In this document: piece after piece, positions 11,701-26,700 of the stretch
How the letters are laid out: every line of letters begins with the position of its first letter
Numbering within the stretch: the first letter of the stretch is position 1
Assembly: GCA_038025085.1 (NCBI GenBank)
Contig: CM076144.1
Span: forward strand, 43,745,001 to 43,809,000
Direction of reading: 5' to 3'
Source: Tetragonia tetragonoides
Lineage: Eukaryota; Streptophyta; Magnoliopsida; Caryophyllales; Aizoaceae
Length of the DNA stretch: 64,000 bases
The notes under the pieces: generated by a model
The model's database searches: none
The model's input: only the letters and a program-made list of their open reading frames with translations
What the model was told of the DNA's origin: nothing
Position numbers and translations under genes: made by a program

Positions 11701-14700
11701 CAGACATCAGTAGGTCAAGCTTGAAAAGGCCTCAATGTACCAAAGATTATTGTAAGTTTTAATCTTATAGAGGATGGAAATCTAGAAAAAGCCTTCACTC
11801 AGAGAAGACTTTAGCCTTTCAGGATTAATAGTTATTAACGGGTTATACAAGATTCACAAGGAAACCAAGGCATGCTTAGCAGCTATACTGCTAACGGCAA
11901 TTTATCAGGTCAAAAAGTGAGAAAAAATGTAACAAGAATAACAAGGTCGTTCATCTACCTGGTTCCATTTAACTACAGCCTACAGCAAGTCGATTCAGAT
12001 AGATGATCTACACCGAATGAGCTAATGTTACTGATTTGGTGATTATGTTAAATGAAAACTGAATAAATCAAGCTTGCAAAAGAGATGAACTACCATTCAT
12101 AAATTGGAAATGTAAATTTTCTGTACCAAAAATGGACTACCTCATCAGGTGAGAAGAAGGCCACTGCATCAGGATCTGTGGAACCGACAGGATGTAGTGA
12201 TACAATAGCTCTGAAGACAGAAGGAAACAACAACTCAATCACAGCAACATTATCTGAAGGCACACCATCCAATTCAGCTCTTAGATTACTTGCACCATGA
12301 TCATGTTCCATAGCTGTATCAAAGGAACTCTCGTTTGCTGAAGCAGGAAGTGAAGACGCTTTTTTCAACCACTCCAATCTTTCGTAAGTCAAAATCTTCA
12401 CACTTGAAACTTCTTTCTCTACACATTTTAAGATATCCGCAAGTGTGCTGTCATCACTAAGTTCTTCTGGGTTCTCTATCAAAGATTCTTCGGAAACACA
12501 TCGTTTCTTTGAAGCTGATTCAGAGTCAAGGTGCGGAAAAAATCTCCGCCTTTGATCCATGAAGGACTTCAGAGCCAGCCTGCAAGTTGTAATAGTGTAA
12601 CTCACAAGGTTAATGTTACTGCTCTAGCCTCTAGCAGAATGAACAAGAACCAAGGCGAAAATCCACAAGAGAAATCCTTTTCTTCAGATAACATACACAA
12701 TAGAAATACTTTTTACTGTGTCATCTCTGTACCCAACAGACATACCCTTTATCACAATTAACATGAGAAGCAGACTATCTCCAAGCTATACTGAACGAAC
12801 ATATTTACCTCCATCGTTATCATACTAACAAATTGTGACTCTCATGAAACACTTGGTTATGGCAGATCAGGGGTGTCATAAGTCATAACTCATATATAAC
12901 CCAGCCAGGCCAGCCAATCACAAAGAGGCAAGTTTAGGAAACCAACTTGGTGTCATTAATGATTTTTCATGCCAAGTGCTGGAGGAATCATAATCTTGCT
13001 CACTAGCATATCATACTCTTCCACCCACTGCTGGTATCCCCATTGACTATGTCATGATCCTCTCCCTACCCCCCTCCCTACTATAACAGCAAATCAAGGA
13101 TAATATTTAGTAAAACTAATCAACAATTAACCATTATCTAAAATATAGGCCAATCATTGTCTCCATCTCAAATGCATATGCAGTCAAACTGACTTACTTC
13201 TTTCCTTCCCATTTTTGTGACGAAACACTGAGTTTCCGATATCCAAGCACGTGCACATTCATACGAACAACAAAATAAGGCGTACCCAAAAGCCCACTAA
13301 ATTGTCCCACTATTGGGAAAAAATTATCATGTCAATGCTGAAGGCACAAACATTTCAGCAAATGGTGAGCTAAAGCAACAAATTCAGGAAGAACCATAAA
13401 TAATTTGAGTTAAATGAACCCCTCAAGAAGATTAATTTTGCACCCAAAAAAGAGAAGAAAAGAAAGAGGAATAACTAAAGACTTGGGATGTATAAGAAAA
13501 GGAAAACTGCAACTATTAGTTATTATGAATCCATGACCAACTCGACTAAGGGAAAGGACCGAAAGGAAGCTAAAGTGGTAAAAGCTCCCCTCCCCTAACC
13601 TAGAAGCTGGGATTTAATATCTAAACCTCATAGGTCTTGGAGTATCATATTAATTATATGGCGTTTCAGCTTATCAAATGCCCAAGGCCCAATACCAAAT
13701 AAGTGACAAGTTTGATTCAGCTATCTACCAAGACAGTACCAATAACCTCTTGGCTATGGAATTAGGACTTTGATCCATATCCTCTCCCCCCGATGTGGCA
13801 TGCCTTCACGTCTAGGCCTAGTACTTTGAAGGCTTGTAGGACAATCCCTTTACTTATAGAGGGAATGATGCGCAGACATTAAGAAAAGAAAGAGAGATGG
13901 CGCAAAGGTGAAACTGAAACAGAGGAAGTGTTAAAATGTGATCTAACAGGGCAAAACTAATTAGAGATAGATGAAGGAAATTAAAGCAGACAAAAGAGGG
14001 AGCCAAAAGAGAGGAATCACTCATCAAGCAGTTAAGTAACAGTCTAGCAACTACGAACAATATAGATCACCAGCAACAGGCAAGGGAAAACATTGGTGCT
14101 CTCTGTCTCAAGGGGGATGCTAACAAGCTTCAATCCAGTACAACTTGAAATTGGGTTGTGGTGGTACAGGGGTCCATATTTTTAAGATAAAATTTAATAC
14201 ATTTCATTGAAGAGGATGAGTACAGATTACACGCAAAGATAAGAAAAGTTTACACATAAGAAATAAGTACTAAATCTGAAAACGGAAGACTTCTCTAAAA
14301 GCCCATGTTGTACAGGCCAAAAAAGAAGTAAGGCAGACAACCAGATCTCAAAACCAACATCAAAAGTACTTGGTGGCTATTCCAATAAAATTTCAATTTC
14401 TTGCATTCAATAAATGAAACGCACCAGAATTCTACTAGGAAAGCACTGTACTATAACTACTTTTCCTCCTTAAGAAGACAGGCATAATGACAACAATAAA
14501 ATATCAAGTGTGATCTCGCTAATAGCAATGTCCACATAAGTCAAAATGTTTGCACAAAATTTCAAAGACAAACACCATATTCATTTTCCAAATGAAATTT
14601 TCCATTTGGGTGCTTTGAAGTTTGGCTTTGTTTGGGATTGGTTGGAACAGGATCGCCAGACTTTTGATGGGGCCGCCAAGCCTATTGGCTTTGTTTGGGA

Positions 14701-17700
14701 TCGGGAGGTGTATTTGGCTTCTCTTTCGGCCAAGGCTTCGGGGCTTTTAAAGGGGTGCCCCTCACCGACGTCCAACGTCACTAGGGCGAGTTATAATTTA
14801 GTTTTCCTTTTCTTCTTTTGAGGACTACTCCCGGTTAACCTTTTCATTTTCAATAAAACTTTTCTTTATCTTAAAATATATAAATAAATAAAAAATAAAG
14901 TTTGGTGTAATATTTTTCAGATGCTATGTGTTCTGAATATTTCCATTAGGTGCCACCAACTTTTGAAAACTATTTCACTTAGGTGACACTAACTAATTTT
15001 GTTAATGATTTGTTACTTAAGAAAAGCTAGAAGGACTATGTATCATAATTGAAGCCAAAAGTAAAATGGGCTGTGTAATACTCTGCTTAAAGAAAGATCT
15101 ATTAATCAATAGAACCAGTAAACAGGAAAATTAATTGAAGATAGTGACGCTTTTTAGCGTCCAAGTTTTTAGTTTGCATCTTATACTAAAGGCCTTAAGT
15201 GTCAACTATTATTATACGTTGTTAAACTCACGAGAATGTTGACTGTATTAAGGGCACCTAAGTGAAAATGTTCTCAAAAGTTACTGGCACCTAAATGAGA
15301 AATTTGAAAGCACATAATGACATAACAGCCAAAAATTTCTACTACCAGACCTCAGAGCACCCAAATGAATTTGTTTCCTTGCTAAATTGCATAAGTAACC
15401 AAACCAGCATTGACACACTCCTTATTTGTTGTAAAGTTTCCGATTGTCATACTAGAAGATAAGATTTTCCAACCAGGTGTCCACTTAGGTTTCCTCTCAC
15501 AGATTAGGTCCAGTCACTATTATCACGATTGTCATCATCATTTTGGGGTTTTGCACCTATCGCCTTATCAATAGAGATTGATTTTCCTCATATTTAGGAA
15601 TACAAACATTTTATAAATGACAAAGATGTAACCATTTATATGCCAATGGGTTTTCTTGTACAAATTTATTTTTTTTAGATAAGAAAAAATTTTATTCATC
15701 AATATTGAAAGAATACAAAAAATGGAGGACAAGTTATCCTCGAATTGAAACAAAATATCTACAAATCACGCCAATGGCGTTGGACAATCGTAAGCGGAAC
15801 ACCCTTAAAGGCGCCCGCTGCCTTAGCCCAAAGGGAGGCCAAGTAAACTATATGATCCCAAACACAATCAATATTCTTCCCAGAGTTGGAGAAAATCCTT
15901 GAATTCCTCTCCAACCAGATGCACCATAGAGTAGCCATGCAAGCACACCTCCATAACACCCTACCCTCCTTGTCCCTCCTCATTGCAGAGAACCGTATCT
16001 GTATGAATTGGCCAACAGTAGCTGGGCACACAAACGACTCCCCGCACAGCAACCTATCCCATAAGGACCTAGCAAACCCGCACATCACAAACAAGTGCAA
16101 ACAATCCTCCTCATCGTGACGACACATAACACACATCCCTGGCCGAAGAGACCAGCCAGGCCTCCCCCGCTGTAGCATATCATGGGTATTTAACTTACCA
16201 AGAAACAGAGTCCCAAACGCACGCACCTTAAGAGGAACCTTACACTTCCAAACATAAGTGGACAGAGGAAAATATGGGAATTGAGATGGAAGACTAAGTT
16301 GAAAAAGAAAGGACTTGCAAGAAAAGACCCCAGAGTCGTCCCTAATCCAAGTCCGGGAGTCGTCCCTAGGGACGAGCAGAGTAGTGCCAAGAACACTCAA
16401 GAGGGAGACAAGCTCCTCCATCTCTCTATCATGTGGCGGTCGCCGTAAATGTAAGTCCCATGAGCCGCAAGTGTGAGAGAAAAACGCGGACACTGGCGCC
16501 CCATGAATAGTGGACAACCGGTAGACCCTAGGGTATGTGGAAGAGAACGTGGAGTCACCCTTCCACACGTCCTCCCAGAACCGAACCAGACACCCTGACC
16601 AGTGGAAAGAAGAAAGACGATACCTGAGAAATGAACTTCCAAGGGCAAGCATGGGAAGCAGTGGAACCAGCAAGGGCATCCCACCCGTTGGGCTGTAGAC
16701 CGTACTTGCTTCTGATAACTTTGTGCCATAGGGAGTCTGACTTCTGGGGGAACCGCCACAACCACATTCCCACAAGCGAGATGTTTTTGGACACCAACCT
16801 ACTAAAACTCAGACGGAGGTCTTCGGTCTGCAAACATGATCCCAGCTAACAAGGTGATCTCTCCTACCCTCACCAGCCCCAGACCAGAGGAAAGTCCTCA
16901 TCAATCTCTCAATCCTATTAGCCACGCTCACCGGGACCCTGAACAAAGAAAGATAGTAGAGAGGGATACTAGCTAAACAGGATTGCAGAATGGTAATCCT
17001 ACCGCCCAAAGAAAAATACACCCCCTTCCCCCATCTAAACGTTTAGCCACTCTAGACACAACAGGTTCCCAGAAAGAGACAGTCCGGGACCCAAGGGGCT
17101 ATATACCAATGTTATATCCCCTCAAATAAAAATAAGATAAATAAATTAATAAATAAATCTGTAAGTATTAGGATGACAACCGCAACCAAAAACAATTAGA
17201 TAAGAATGTCTCAAGTGAAAATACAAAACTATTGTATTACTAGTCACCCCAAATCGTTGAAGGTCAGACAGAGGCACCCCCACAAAAGCCCCCACCGTCT
17301 TATCTCAAAGAGAAGCCAAATAAACCACGCAATCCCATACGAAATCACTAAATCAGGTATCCTAGCGCAAGAGGACAAAGTGTCCTCAAATGAAAATACA
17401 AAAGTATTACAACACCCCAAATCGTTGAACGTCAGACAGAGGCACCCCCTTAAAAGCCCCGCCGCCTTAGCTCAAAGAGAAGCCAAATAAACCACGCAAT
17501 CCCGTACAAAATCAAATATTTTAGACATCTTAAAAATATACGTTAGCTCCGCTCCAATCAAATGCATAAAAATACAGCGAAAAAAGCACACCCCCATAAT
17601 AACCTCGCTCCTTCCCCTCCCACAACTGAGTCTCCAACTGTTATACTATTGTAGCTGGACAATCAGTTTACTCCCCCCTCACATCAAGAGGCCTCTGCCA

Positions 17701-20700
17701 ACAACTCCAAACAAACTCACAATGTGAAAAAAAAATGTAAGGACACTCACTATTTTGCTTACATAACATACACACATTTGGAGACAACAGCCAACCAGGT
17801 CTCCTCAGCTGCAACATATGAGGGAACCTTGGACTTCCAATTGTATTTGTCAAGGGGGAAAGGGGGTAATGTGAGGGTAGACTAAGATGGTTGAGGAGGG
17901 ATTTTCAGGATAAGACCCCAGAAGATCTCCCACCCAAACTCAAGAATCCTCATCGAACCCAATATGAATGGTGTCTAGAGCAGTAGGCAAAGATGTCAAC
18001 TCCTCCATCTTCCAGTCCTCGGGGACTCTTCGAGGATGGAGGTCCCAGACCCACCCACACCACAAAACATAGAAATAGGTGCATCATGGATGGTACACAG
18101 CTGAAAAACTCGAGGTTATCTGGAAGAGAACGAGGAGTCCCCATTCCACACATCCTCCCAGAACCTTACCCAATGACCAATTCCCGCTTTAAAAACCTGA
18201 CCTGAGGAAAGAAGAAAGATGATACCTGAGAAATTTAACTTCCAAGGGCAAGCATGGGAAACAATAGAGTTGGCATGAGTGTCCCATCCAATTGGTTGAA
18301 GGCTGTACTTGCTCTTAGTAACCCGGCACCATAGGGACACGGATTCCAGAAGTCTAGAGGAAAACGCCCTAACTACTTACCCACCAACGAGATATTTTTG
18401 GACACCAACCTACCAAAACCCAATCCCACCCTCCGTCTTCGGTCTACAAACTAAATCCCAGCTAACCAAGAGATCCCCTGCTGGCCTGTCCCACCAATGC
18501 CAGACCACAAACAATCCCTCATCATCCTCTCTAGTCTGTTAGCCACACTGTTGGATAGTAGAGTGGGACAGTAATGCAGAATAGTGATCCTCCCACCCAA
18601 AAAAAAAGTAACTTCCAACCATTTAGACGCTTTGCCACACTAGCCACTAGGCTCCCAAAAGGAAACAATCCGAGGATTTTCCCAAGAGGGACCCCTAATT
18701 AAGAAAGAGGCCACTTCGAACCTGGCTACCCACTAAGGTAGCAAGAGAGTCCACCACAATACCATCAACACACACACCCACAAGACTACACTTAGAGAGA
18801 TTAATTTTCAACCCATAACCACCACAAAACAAATGATGATGTATTACACCGAAATCCCCTTCTCAATGGATACTTCCATAAGCCCTATATGACACTATGC
18901 CATGACAATTTTAGCCACACAGATTGTAGGAGGATAAAAAAGATTCCCCCAGCGCAACAAAAGAGTAGCTCCCCTGACATAATCTACAGCCAAGCCAAAA
19001 TGAACTCAAAGCTAGTTACTTGAACAAAGAAACAACCTACAAACCCTAACCTTCAGAAACTGATGCAGAAGAAATCTACAAATTTCAGTATTCACAGTGA
19101 CTAAGACAATCAGGAGACTCAAGTTTTCATAAAGACTACGCAACTTTCCTCTTATTTATCTAACTTGTACCGTATGCTTGGGAGACAAGAAGTCGACTCC
19201 TTATGGTTACACCGTTACAGTGTAAACCATGAAGCACTGGTGAAAACATCAATTACTAAAAACTCCCTCAGTTTCATAATCTAAGGCATTTTTCTACAAC
19301 TTTTTTGTTTTTAATATAACGCACACAATAATTGCCAGGCAATATTTATTGCTTTGTCCACTTTACCCTTCCTTTTTCTTGACATTTGCTCATTTTTTTT
19401 CTTTAGTGACTTTTTATGACTAATTTTAGTCGTTTTACCTTCTCTTTTTCTTGATTTTACAATTTTTCTTTTAACTATTTTTGGAAAAGGGGTAAATTTT
19501 CCATTGATAGAACCCCAGTGTGGGGTAAACAAACCTCATTTGATCCTGCATGCTGCTAACACACAATGTTCTTAATGTGTGTGCTAATTCAATAAATGCC
19601 TTACATTATGAAACGGAGAGAATAGAAACTAGTGCCAGGATTACTGACTGGAATCGGTATGTAGTTTATGGTATGACAACAAAAAAAAGACCTAAAACAA
19701 CCCCATAAAGACTTTCTTGCGTTTAGAGAGAGAAGCTCTGGGGGTGAACGATAAGGCGAAAAGCTATCGTGCGCCTCTCGCCATTTCTTCTCCGCCATCG
19801 GGAAGAATGGGAAACGCACTGCTGGGCGGAAGACGACTACTCCTTTAAGCGTGTTCCTCGGCAAGAAAGCTGACAAGGGTCTTGCAATTTACCTTAATTG
19901 GATTTGTTGTTGGAGAACAACCTTATCTTAGACAAATTGTTAGTTATGTTGAAGCATTCTGGAAGGGCATTAAGCCTAAAATTCTCCCACATGAGGATGG
20001 GTATTTTGTGTTCAGATTTGAGTGTGAGGAAGATATGCAGTGTGTTCTAGATGCAGGCCCTTATGTGTACAATTTTAAACCATTTATACTGAAGAATTGG
20101 GTGGATAACTTTAAGATTAATGCTGAAACAGTTAGAACCATGCCATTATGGGTTCAATTGCCAAATCTTCCATTATCTTGTTGGTCTGTGGACTCTTTGA
20201 GTAGAATTGGGAGTTGTCTTGGTAAGCCTATTATTGCAGATAAGGTGACCTCTCAGCAAGAGAGGATCTCTTTTGCAAGGCTATTGATTGAAATTGATAT
20301 CACGAAGCCTCTTGAGACTGAGCTAGTATTGACTAATGATGAGGGGATTAATTTCAAACAGAAAGTTAGCTATGATTGGGAGCCAATTTTGTGCTCCAAG
20401 CTATGTTACATGGACTCGGGTACGAGTGTCGGGTGCGGGTACGTATCTAGGTGTCGGACTCGCCGTGGCTGAAAATTATGGACTCGGGGACCTTGTCCTA
20501 AAGTTGGACATGGGTATGGGGATACGGCATTCATAAAAAAAAAATTATTAATTTTTTTTGAAAATTCCAAATATAGTAAGGTTTTATTTATTTATAAATA
20601 TATAATTATTACTTCCACTATATTTTACGTGACATGGACTATCTAATACTGCATGAAACTTGTGAATCTGCCTTATTAAAAGCCCTGTTTGTTATTCCGT

Positions 20701-23700
20701 TTTTAAAAAAGCCATGTTTGTTGTCATTTGGGCCTCAAACTGAAGGCCCATGTTTTGCTATTCAATAAAAGAAGCTACATTTGTAGCAGTACCTGAGCAC
20801 GTGACCACTTCACCTCTAATTTTAAACCCTAAAGTTAAGCGTCGTGCAAAAAGATGAGAGAGAAACAGGGGGACCATGTCCTAAAGTTGGACACGGGTAT
20901 GGGGATACGGCATTCATAAAAAAAAATTATTAATTTTTTAGGAAAATTCCAAATATAGTAAGGTCTTTTATTTATTTATAAATATATAATTATTACTTCC
21001 ACTATATTTTACGTGACATGGACTATCTAATACTGCATGAAACTTGTGAATCTGCCTTATTAAAAGCCCTGTTTGTTATTCCGTTTTTAAAAAAGCCATG
21101 TTTGTCGTCATTTGGGCCTCAAACTGAAGGCCCATGTTTTGCTATTCAATAAAAGAAGCGTACATTTGTAGAGCACGTGACCACTTCACCTCTAATTTTA
21201 AACCCTAAAGTTAAGCGCCATGCAAAAAGATGAGAGAGAAACTGCTGTTTCTTTCAAATTGCTTCTTCTCCCCGACATTTTTCTTTTCTTCCTTACTCTC
21301 TCCTCATTCCATGGAACATGCAATGACTGAAACAAGCTCTTTGGTTGCCGGACAAGTCGGCTGACTCCATAGTTTTAGGCCAGAGGCTCCAAGTGCCTCC
21401 AGTTTGAGCATACAATTGAGGAATGTGGCAAAGCACCTATGCAGGGAGCTCATAACCCAGTCAGACAAGCAGTTGGGAAGAAGACCAAGAAAAACAAGCC
21501 AAAGAGCACATGGGTGGTTAAACCTGTGGTGCAAGAGAAGCCTGTAGGGAATGAGGAAGGGTGGACAACAGTCCAATCTAAGGGAAAGAAGCCTATGGTA
21601 CAACAGCCTGTAGTGCCTACAACTAACACCTTTGCAGCACTGGGTAAAAAGCAGATTTTTGATATCCTCCCAGATGGCACTATTCTGGAAGTAGAGGATG
21701 AGACAGAAGGGGAAGCATTAAAGGCAGGTCATAAGCCCTCTACTTCTACAGCTCAGGGTGTCCAATGAGAGTTCTCTTCATGAATATGAGGGGACTTAAT
21801 AAACCCTCAAAGCAGAGGTGTCTCAGGTGCTTTCTGCATTCTCATAAAATACATATTGCGGGATTGCTTGAGACAAAAATCAAAGTGAATAATGTAGCTA
21901 AACTGGAAAATAATTTGGGTGTTGATTGGAGGGTTTTCTGTAATCACCAATCTACACACTATGGTAGAGTCATGCTAGTGTGGGATGTCACTAAGGTTCA
22001 TGTTACTGTTCTTGCTGAAATGGACCAATGTATTAGGGTCTGTGCACAATATTTTATTTTCTGCCATGTATGGTAGGAATGATTTGCATGGTAGGGAGAG
22101 GTGTTGGCAGTTTCTTAGGCAAGGGAACCAGTCCTTACCTTGGCTTGTGGGAGGGGATTTTAATGCCACTTTGAGACATGATGATAGAATCAATGCTGCT
22201 AGTAACTATACTGGTGATACAGAATTGCAGGATCTCTTCTTTGATTTGGAATTTGCAGATACCAGGGTTGGAACTTCACCTTGGAACTTCACCTGGTGCA
22301 ATAGGCATGATACAGGGAGTCGAGTGTACAACAAGCTGGATAGAGTGGTGGGCAACATTAGATGGTTGACTGATTTTCCTTTGGCTGAAGTGGACTATGT
22401 GCAGAATGAGTTATCCGATCATTGTGCAGGTATCATTTCCATGCAACAGGATGAGTCTGTAGGGGCAAAACCCTTTAGATTTTTCTCACACTGGGCTGCA
22501 GATGAGGGTTTTCAGCAACTGATAAGAGAGAGTTGGACCTGTAATGGTAGTGGAGTGCCTTTGTATAAAGTCTTGCAGAAGAACACTAAGGCTGCTTTGA
22601 AAAGTTACTCCAGGAAATTTGCAGGGCTTGATAAACAAATAAATGATGCAAAAAACTTTCTTGAAGATACTCAGGAGGAGTTGAGGAGTGATCTCTTTAA
22701 TGATGGTCTTATTCAGCAAGAGAAGGAGGGTATGACCAAGCTTGGTCATTTTAGACAGATTCAGGAATCCTCTCTTAGACAAAAGTCACCTATCTGTATG
22801 ATGCTAATGGGACAAAGATGGAACACCCTGACTGTATACAACAAGAATTATACAACAAGAATTTCTTCAGTTCTTTCAGGGACTCATGGGTGATTGTGCA
22901 ACCTCCCTGCCTGCTATAAATGTGGAGGTTGTGGAACATGGATCAGTGCTCAACTTTGATCAACAACTCTTTCTTGCCAGAGATTTTGATAAAAAGGAAG
23001 TAAAAGAAGCTTTGTGGGATATGGGGGAGGAAAAAGCTCCCCCTGTGCTGTTTTACAAGAAAGCTTGGGATATTGTGCAGAATGACGTTTGTGAGGCAGT
23101 TTTGGATATGCTACACAAGGAGAAAATGATTAAGAGCTTGAATTGTACTACAGTCACACTGGTGCCTAAGGTACCTAATGCTTCAAGAGTTGGTGAGTTC
23201 CGTCCTATCTCTTGTTGTAATGTCTTATATAAAATAGCTTCTAAAATGCTAGCAAACAGATTGAGTGTGGTGCTGGATTCTATTGTTCATGATGAGCAAT
23301 CTGCTTTTCTGAAAGGTAGAAGAATAAGTGATAATATTTTGTTGGCTCATGAAATTGTAAAACATTATGGTAGGAAGCATACCTCCCCTAGGTGTCTTCT
23401 CAAAGTTGACCTTAGGAAAGCATATGACTCTGTTGAGTGGCCTTTTCTTGAGCAAATGATGTATGCCCTCCACTTCCCTGCTAGATTTGTCAGACTCATC
23501 ATGCTGTGTATCTCAACTGTTAGTTATTCTCTTAGCTATAATGGCACACTCCTCAAGCCACTTGTAGCTAGGAAAGGGTTAAGACAAGGAGATCCCTTTC
23601 TCCCTACCTGTTTGTCATAGGTATGGAATACCTATCTAGGTGCTTGGATTAGTTGAAGACTACTGTGGGGTTCAAATACCATCCAAAGTGTGCTAAGTTC

Positions 23701-26700
23701 AAACTGTGTCACAGTATTTTTGCAGATGATCTCCTTATGTTTTGTAGAGGGGATGTAGGGTCAATTAACCATATGCTCTCATGTTTTAAGCAGTTCTCTG
23801 ATGCTTCTGGTTTGACTGCTAACTTCAATAAATCTGAGATCTTCTTTAGGGGTTTAGCCGAAGAACAACAGTGCAGTATTATTCAGGGGACTAGTTTTGT
23901 TAAGGGCACCCTTCTTGTGAAATACTTGGGTGTTCCCCTCTCCTCCAAGAGATTGACTATTGCACAATGTCAACCTGTAATTGATAGAATTGTGGATCGT
24001 ATGAGCTCTTGGACCTACAGGTTCCTTTCTTATGCAAGGAGATTACAGCTCATTAAGAGTGTAGTATTCTCAATGCAGTCCTATTGGTCTCAGGTATTTA
24101 TTTTACCACAAGCTGTTATCATTGAGAAGCTGTGTAGAGTGTTCTTATGGACTGGCTCTAATGCTCCCTCGAGAAGGGCTCTGGTGGCTTGGGAGCATGT
24201 TTGTACACCTAAGTCCAAGGGGGGATTAGGTCTTTTTAATCTGAAAATCTGGAATATTGCAGCTGTGGGGAAACTGGTGTGGGATATCCATAATATGAAG
24301 GAAAAACTGTGGATTCAGTGGGTGGCACCTTATTATATCAAAAATCAGGGGTTCTGGGACATGACTTGTCCTGGGAAGTGCTCCTGGATGATAAAAAAGA
24401 TCTTTGATGATAGAGAGAGTGTTAAATCTGTTGTGTTGACTGCAGGGAAATACACTATAAGCATAGCATATAGAGGCTTGCTTCCTGACCTCCCTGCTGC
24501 AGCTTGGACCAAAGTTTGCTGGTCTAAACTGGCTATGCCTAAACAGGCTTTTTGTTTCTGGTTAATCTGTATGGGGAGACTTCCTACCAAAGATAGAATG
24601 CTGAAAATGGGGATAGGGGATATCCCAGATGATAAATGTTTACTCTGTGAAACTGAAGCAGAATCTCATTCCCACCTGTTCTTTGATTGTGCTTTCTCCT
24701 GTGAGCTGCTGCACTGCATGCTTAACTGGGCAAGAGTTCATACTCTTTGTTGTTCCTGGAGCCAAGTCCTGGATTGGGCACAGAGGGCTGCTGTGGGGAA
24801 AAGCCCACAAAACTCTCTTGAAAGCTGTGATAACAGCTGTGAGTTATGCTATATGGGAAGCAAGAAACAAGTTGGTGTTTCAGAAGGAGAAGAGTACTAT
24901 AAGGCAGATAAGCAGGAAGATTGTTAATCAACTGCATACCAGAGCACAAAGTTCATCATGTGATCAGTTGAGGAAAATGTTTGATACTGCATTGAATCAT
25001 TATCCTTAATTATGCTTTTGTTTCAATTTCCTGTTTGGTCAGTTTGGTATGTCCCTGAGTGGACTTGGTAGTTTTCTTGATTTCTTCTCTCAGGGGTTGT
25101 AGACTGAGAGATATGAGCTGTAACGATCATATTATTTTTTGGAATGGAATATAATTAACTTTCCAAAAAAAAAACAAAAAAAAGACCTACGACACTTAGA
25201 ATGCTCAAGCAGAAATATATGAGTAGCAACTAGCAAATCATGATATCAGTGAAAATATACATGACACAGGTGGAAAAGAAACATTGTCTAGAGCTTCCAT
25301 TGCAACTCTCAAATTCTATCTCACCTTGTCCTGTCAACTGCAGATGCACCAGCCTGGCCAGCAAGTTGCCTCTTCCAAGCGTATGCAACAACTGCACCAT
25401 CCGGACAAACCAAAGGCATGTGCAATCCCCAAGAATTGCTTCGAGATCGTAGTGCATCACTAAGAACCCCAGAACCTTCCAGTTGCCTTCCTAACAGTGA
25501 TGGAGAACAGTAAACTTAAATAGAAAGATTGTATGAAGCAGGCTATTTTTTTTGTTAGATAAAGAATAAGTGCATGAATAAGAAGTCAGAAATACAGCAC
25601 GAGAGAACAAGCAGTCCTCTCCAGAAGCCAAAGAACTATTTACAAGTCAGCCAATGTCTGTTTATCTGTGAAATACTATAGCTCCTAAATACCCCTGCGG
25701 CCCTAGACCATAAGGAAGCCAAGTAAGTGACCCTATCCCAAAGTAGATGAGGAGACATAGTAGTCCCCTTAAAAATTCGTGAATTCCTCTCCAACCAAAA
25801 GCACCAAAGCACCGCAGAAATAGCATTCCGCCAGAGCAATCGTTTCTCCTTCCCCTGCCCAAATCCATAAGCCATAATTGCAGGAACTCCAAAACAGTAG
25901 CACAATCCTAATCTCTGTTGTTAAAAGTTCTCATTTTCTTTTGAACTGGCATTGAAGCCTATGTGATGCACAAACTCAATTTAACACTCCTATTTATTAT
26001 CATCATACACTCCATCATTCTTCAGAAATGAGAAAGGGGACATTTATTCTCTAAGTACCTCACCTAAGTGTTGCTTCGTGTTATCTCCTTTTTTTTTTTA
26101 GATAAGAAAATTTTCATTAACAGTAAAATAGCATAATTACAGAAAGAAAGAGGACAAGGCTCCTCAAAAGAAAAATTAAACTACAAGCCCCTCCTATGTC
26201 GTTGGATGTCAGTAAGAGACACCCTAACAAAAGCCCCAGCAGCCTTGGCCCATAAAGAAGCCAAATAGACCACACGATCCCATACATTATCAACAGTTCT
26301 ACAAACCCCATCAAAGATCCTAGAATTACGCTTCAACCAAAGGCTTCATAAAATAGCACAAGAGGCGCAACGCCACAATAGTCTCTGCTCCTTCGTCCTC
26401 CTGAATCCAACAAACCAAGTCAATAGATGGTGACTGATAGACGCAGGTGGAACGAAACACTCACCCAGTAACCGCCCCCATAAGCTACGAGCATAAACAC
26501 ATTGCACAGCCATATGCGCACCCGTCTCACTATCCCTGGTCTACATAACACATGTCGGGTTGCAAAGCCCATCCGGGCCTGCAACGCTATAACAGATCAT
26601 GAGTATTCAATCTACAGAGCACCAAAGTCCGAGTGAAAGCTCGCACCTTCAAATGGACCTTAGACTTCCAAATATAACCAGCAAGAGGGAAATGGGGATA

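Larger units (their letters stand above)
19882..21768 (+). pseudogene. LINE ORF1 (gag-like, DUF4283 plus CCHC), interrupted
   Basis: The N-terminal part (19882-20400) reads [20 protein letters not shown]...[21 protein letters not shown], then [15 protein letters not shown], a DUF4283-type RNA-binding domain of LINE ORF1. It runs to the first Cys of a zinc knuckle, where foreign DNA enters (20401-21385). The frame resumes at 21386; skipping the insert, the knuckle reads [15 protein letters not shown] without a shift. A Lys-rich tail follows to the stop at 21768. The start is unclear; the upstream ATG at 19807 meets a stop. Confidence 0.8.
19695..25175 (+). mobile_element. Near full-length L1-type LINE with target duplication, antisense in MED27 intron 2
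   Basis: AACAAAAAAAAGACCTA stands at 19678-19694 and again at 25173-25189, a target-site duplication (partly merged with the A tail). Between them are a leader, ORF1 (DUF4283 gag-like plus zinc knuckle) and ORF2 with AP endonuclease, reverse transcriptase and zf-RVT, then an A tail near 25164. ORF1 is broken by a 985 bp insertion and ORF2 by several frameshifts. The ORF2 start ([20 protein letters not shown]) and C-terminus ([13 protein letters not shown]) differ from the minus-strand LINEs, so this is a second LINE lineage. Confidence 0.88.
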
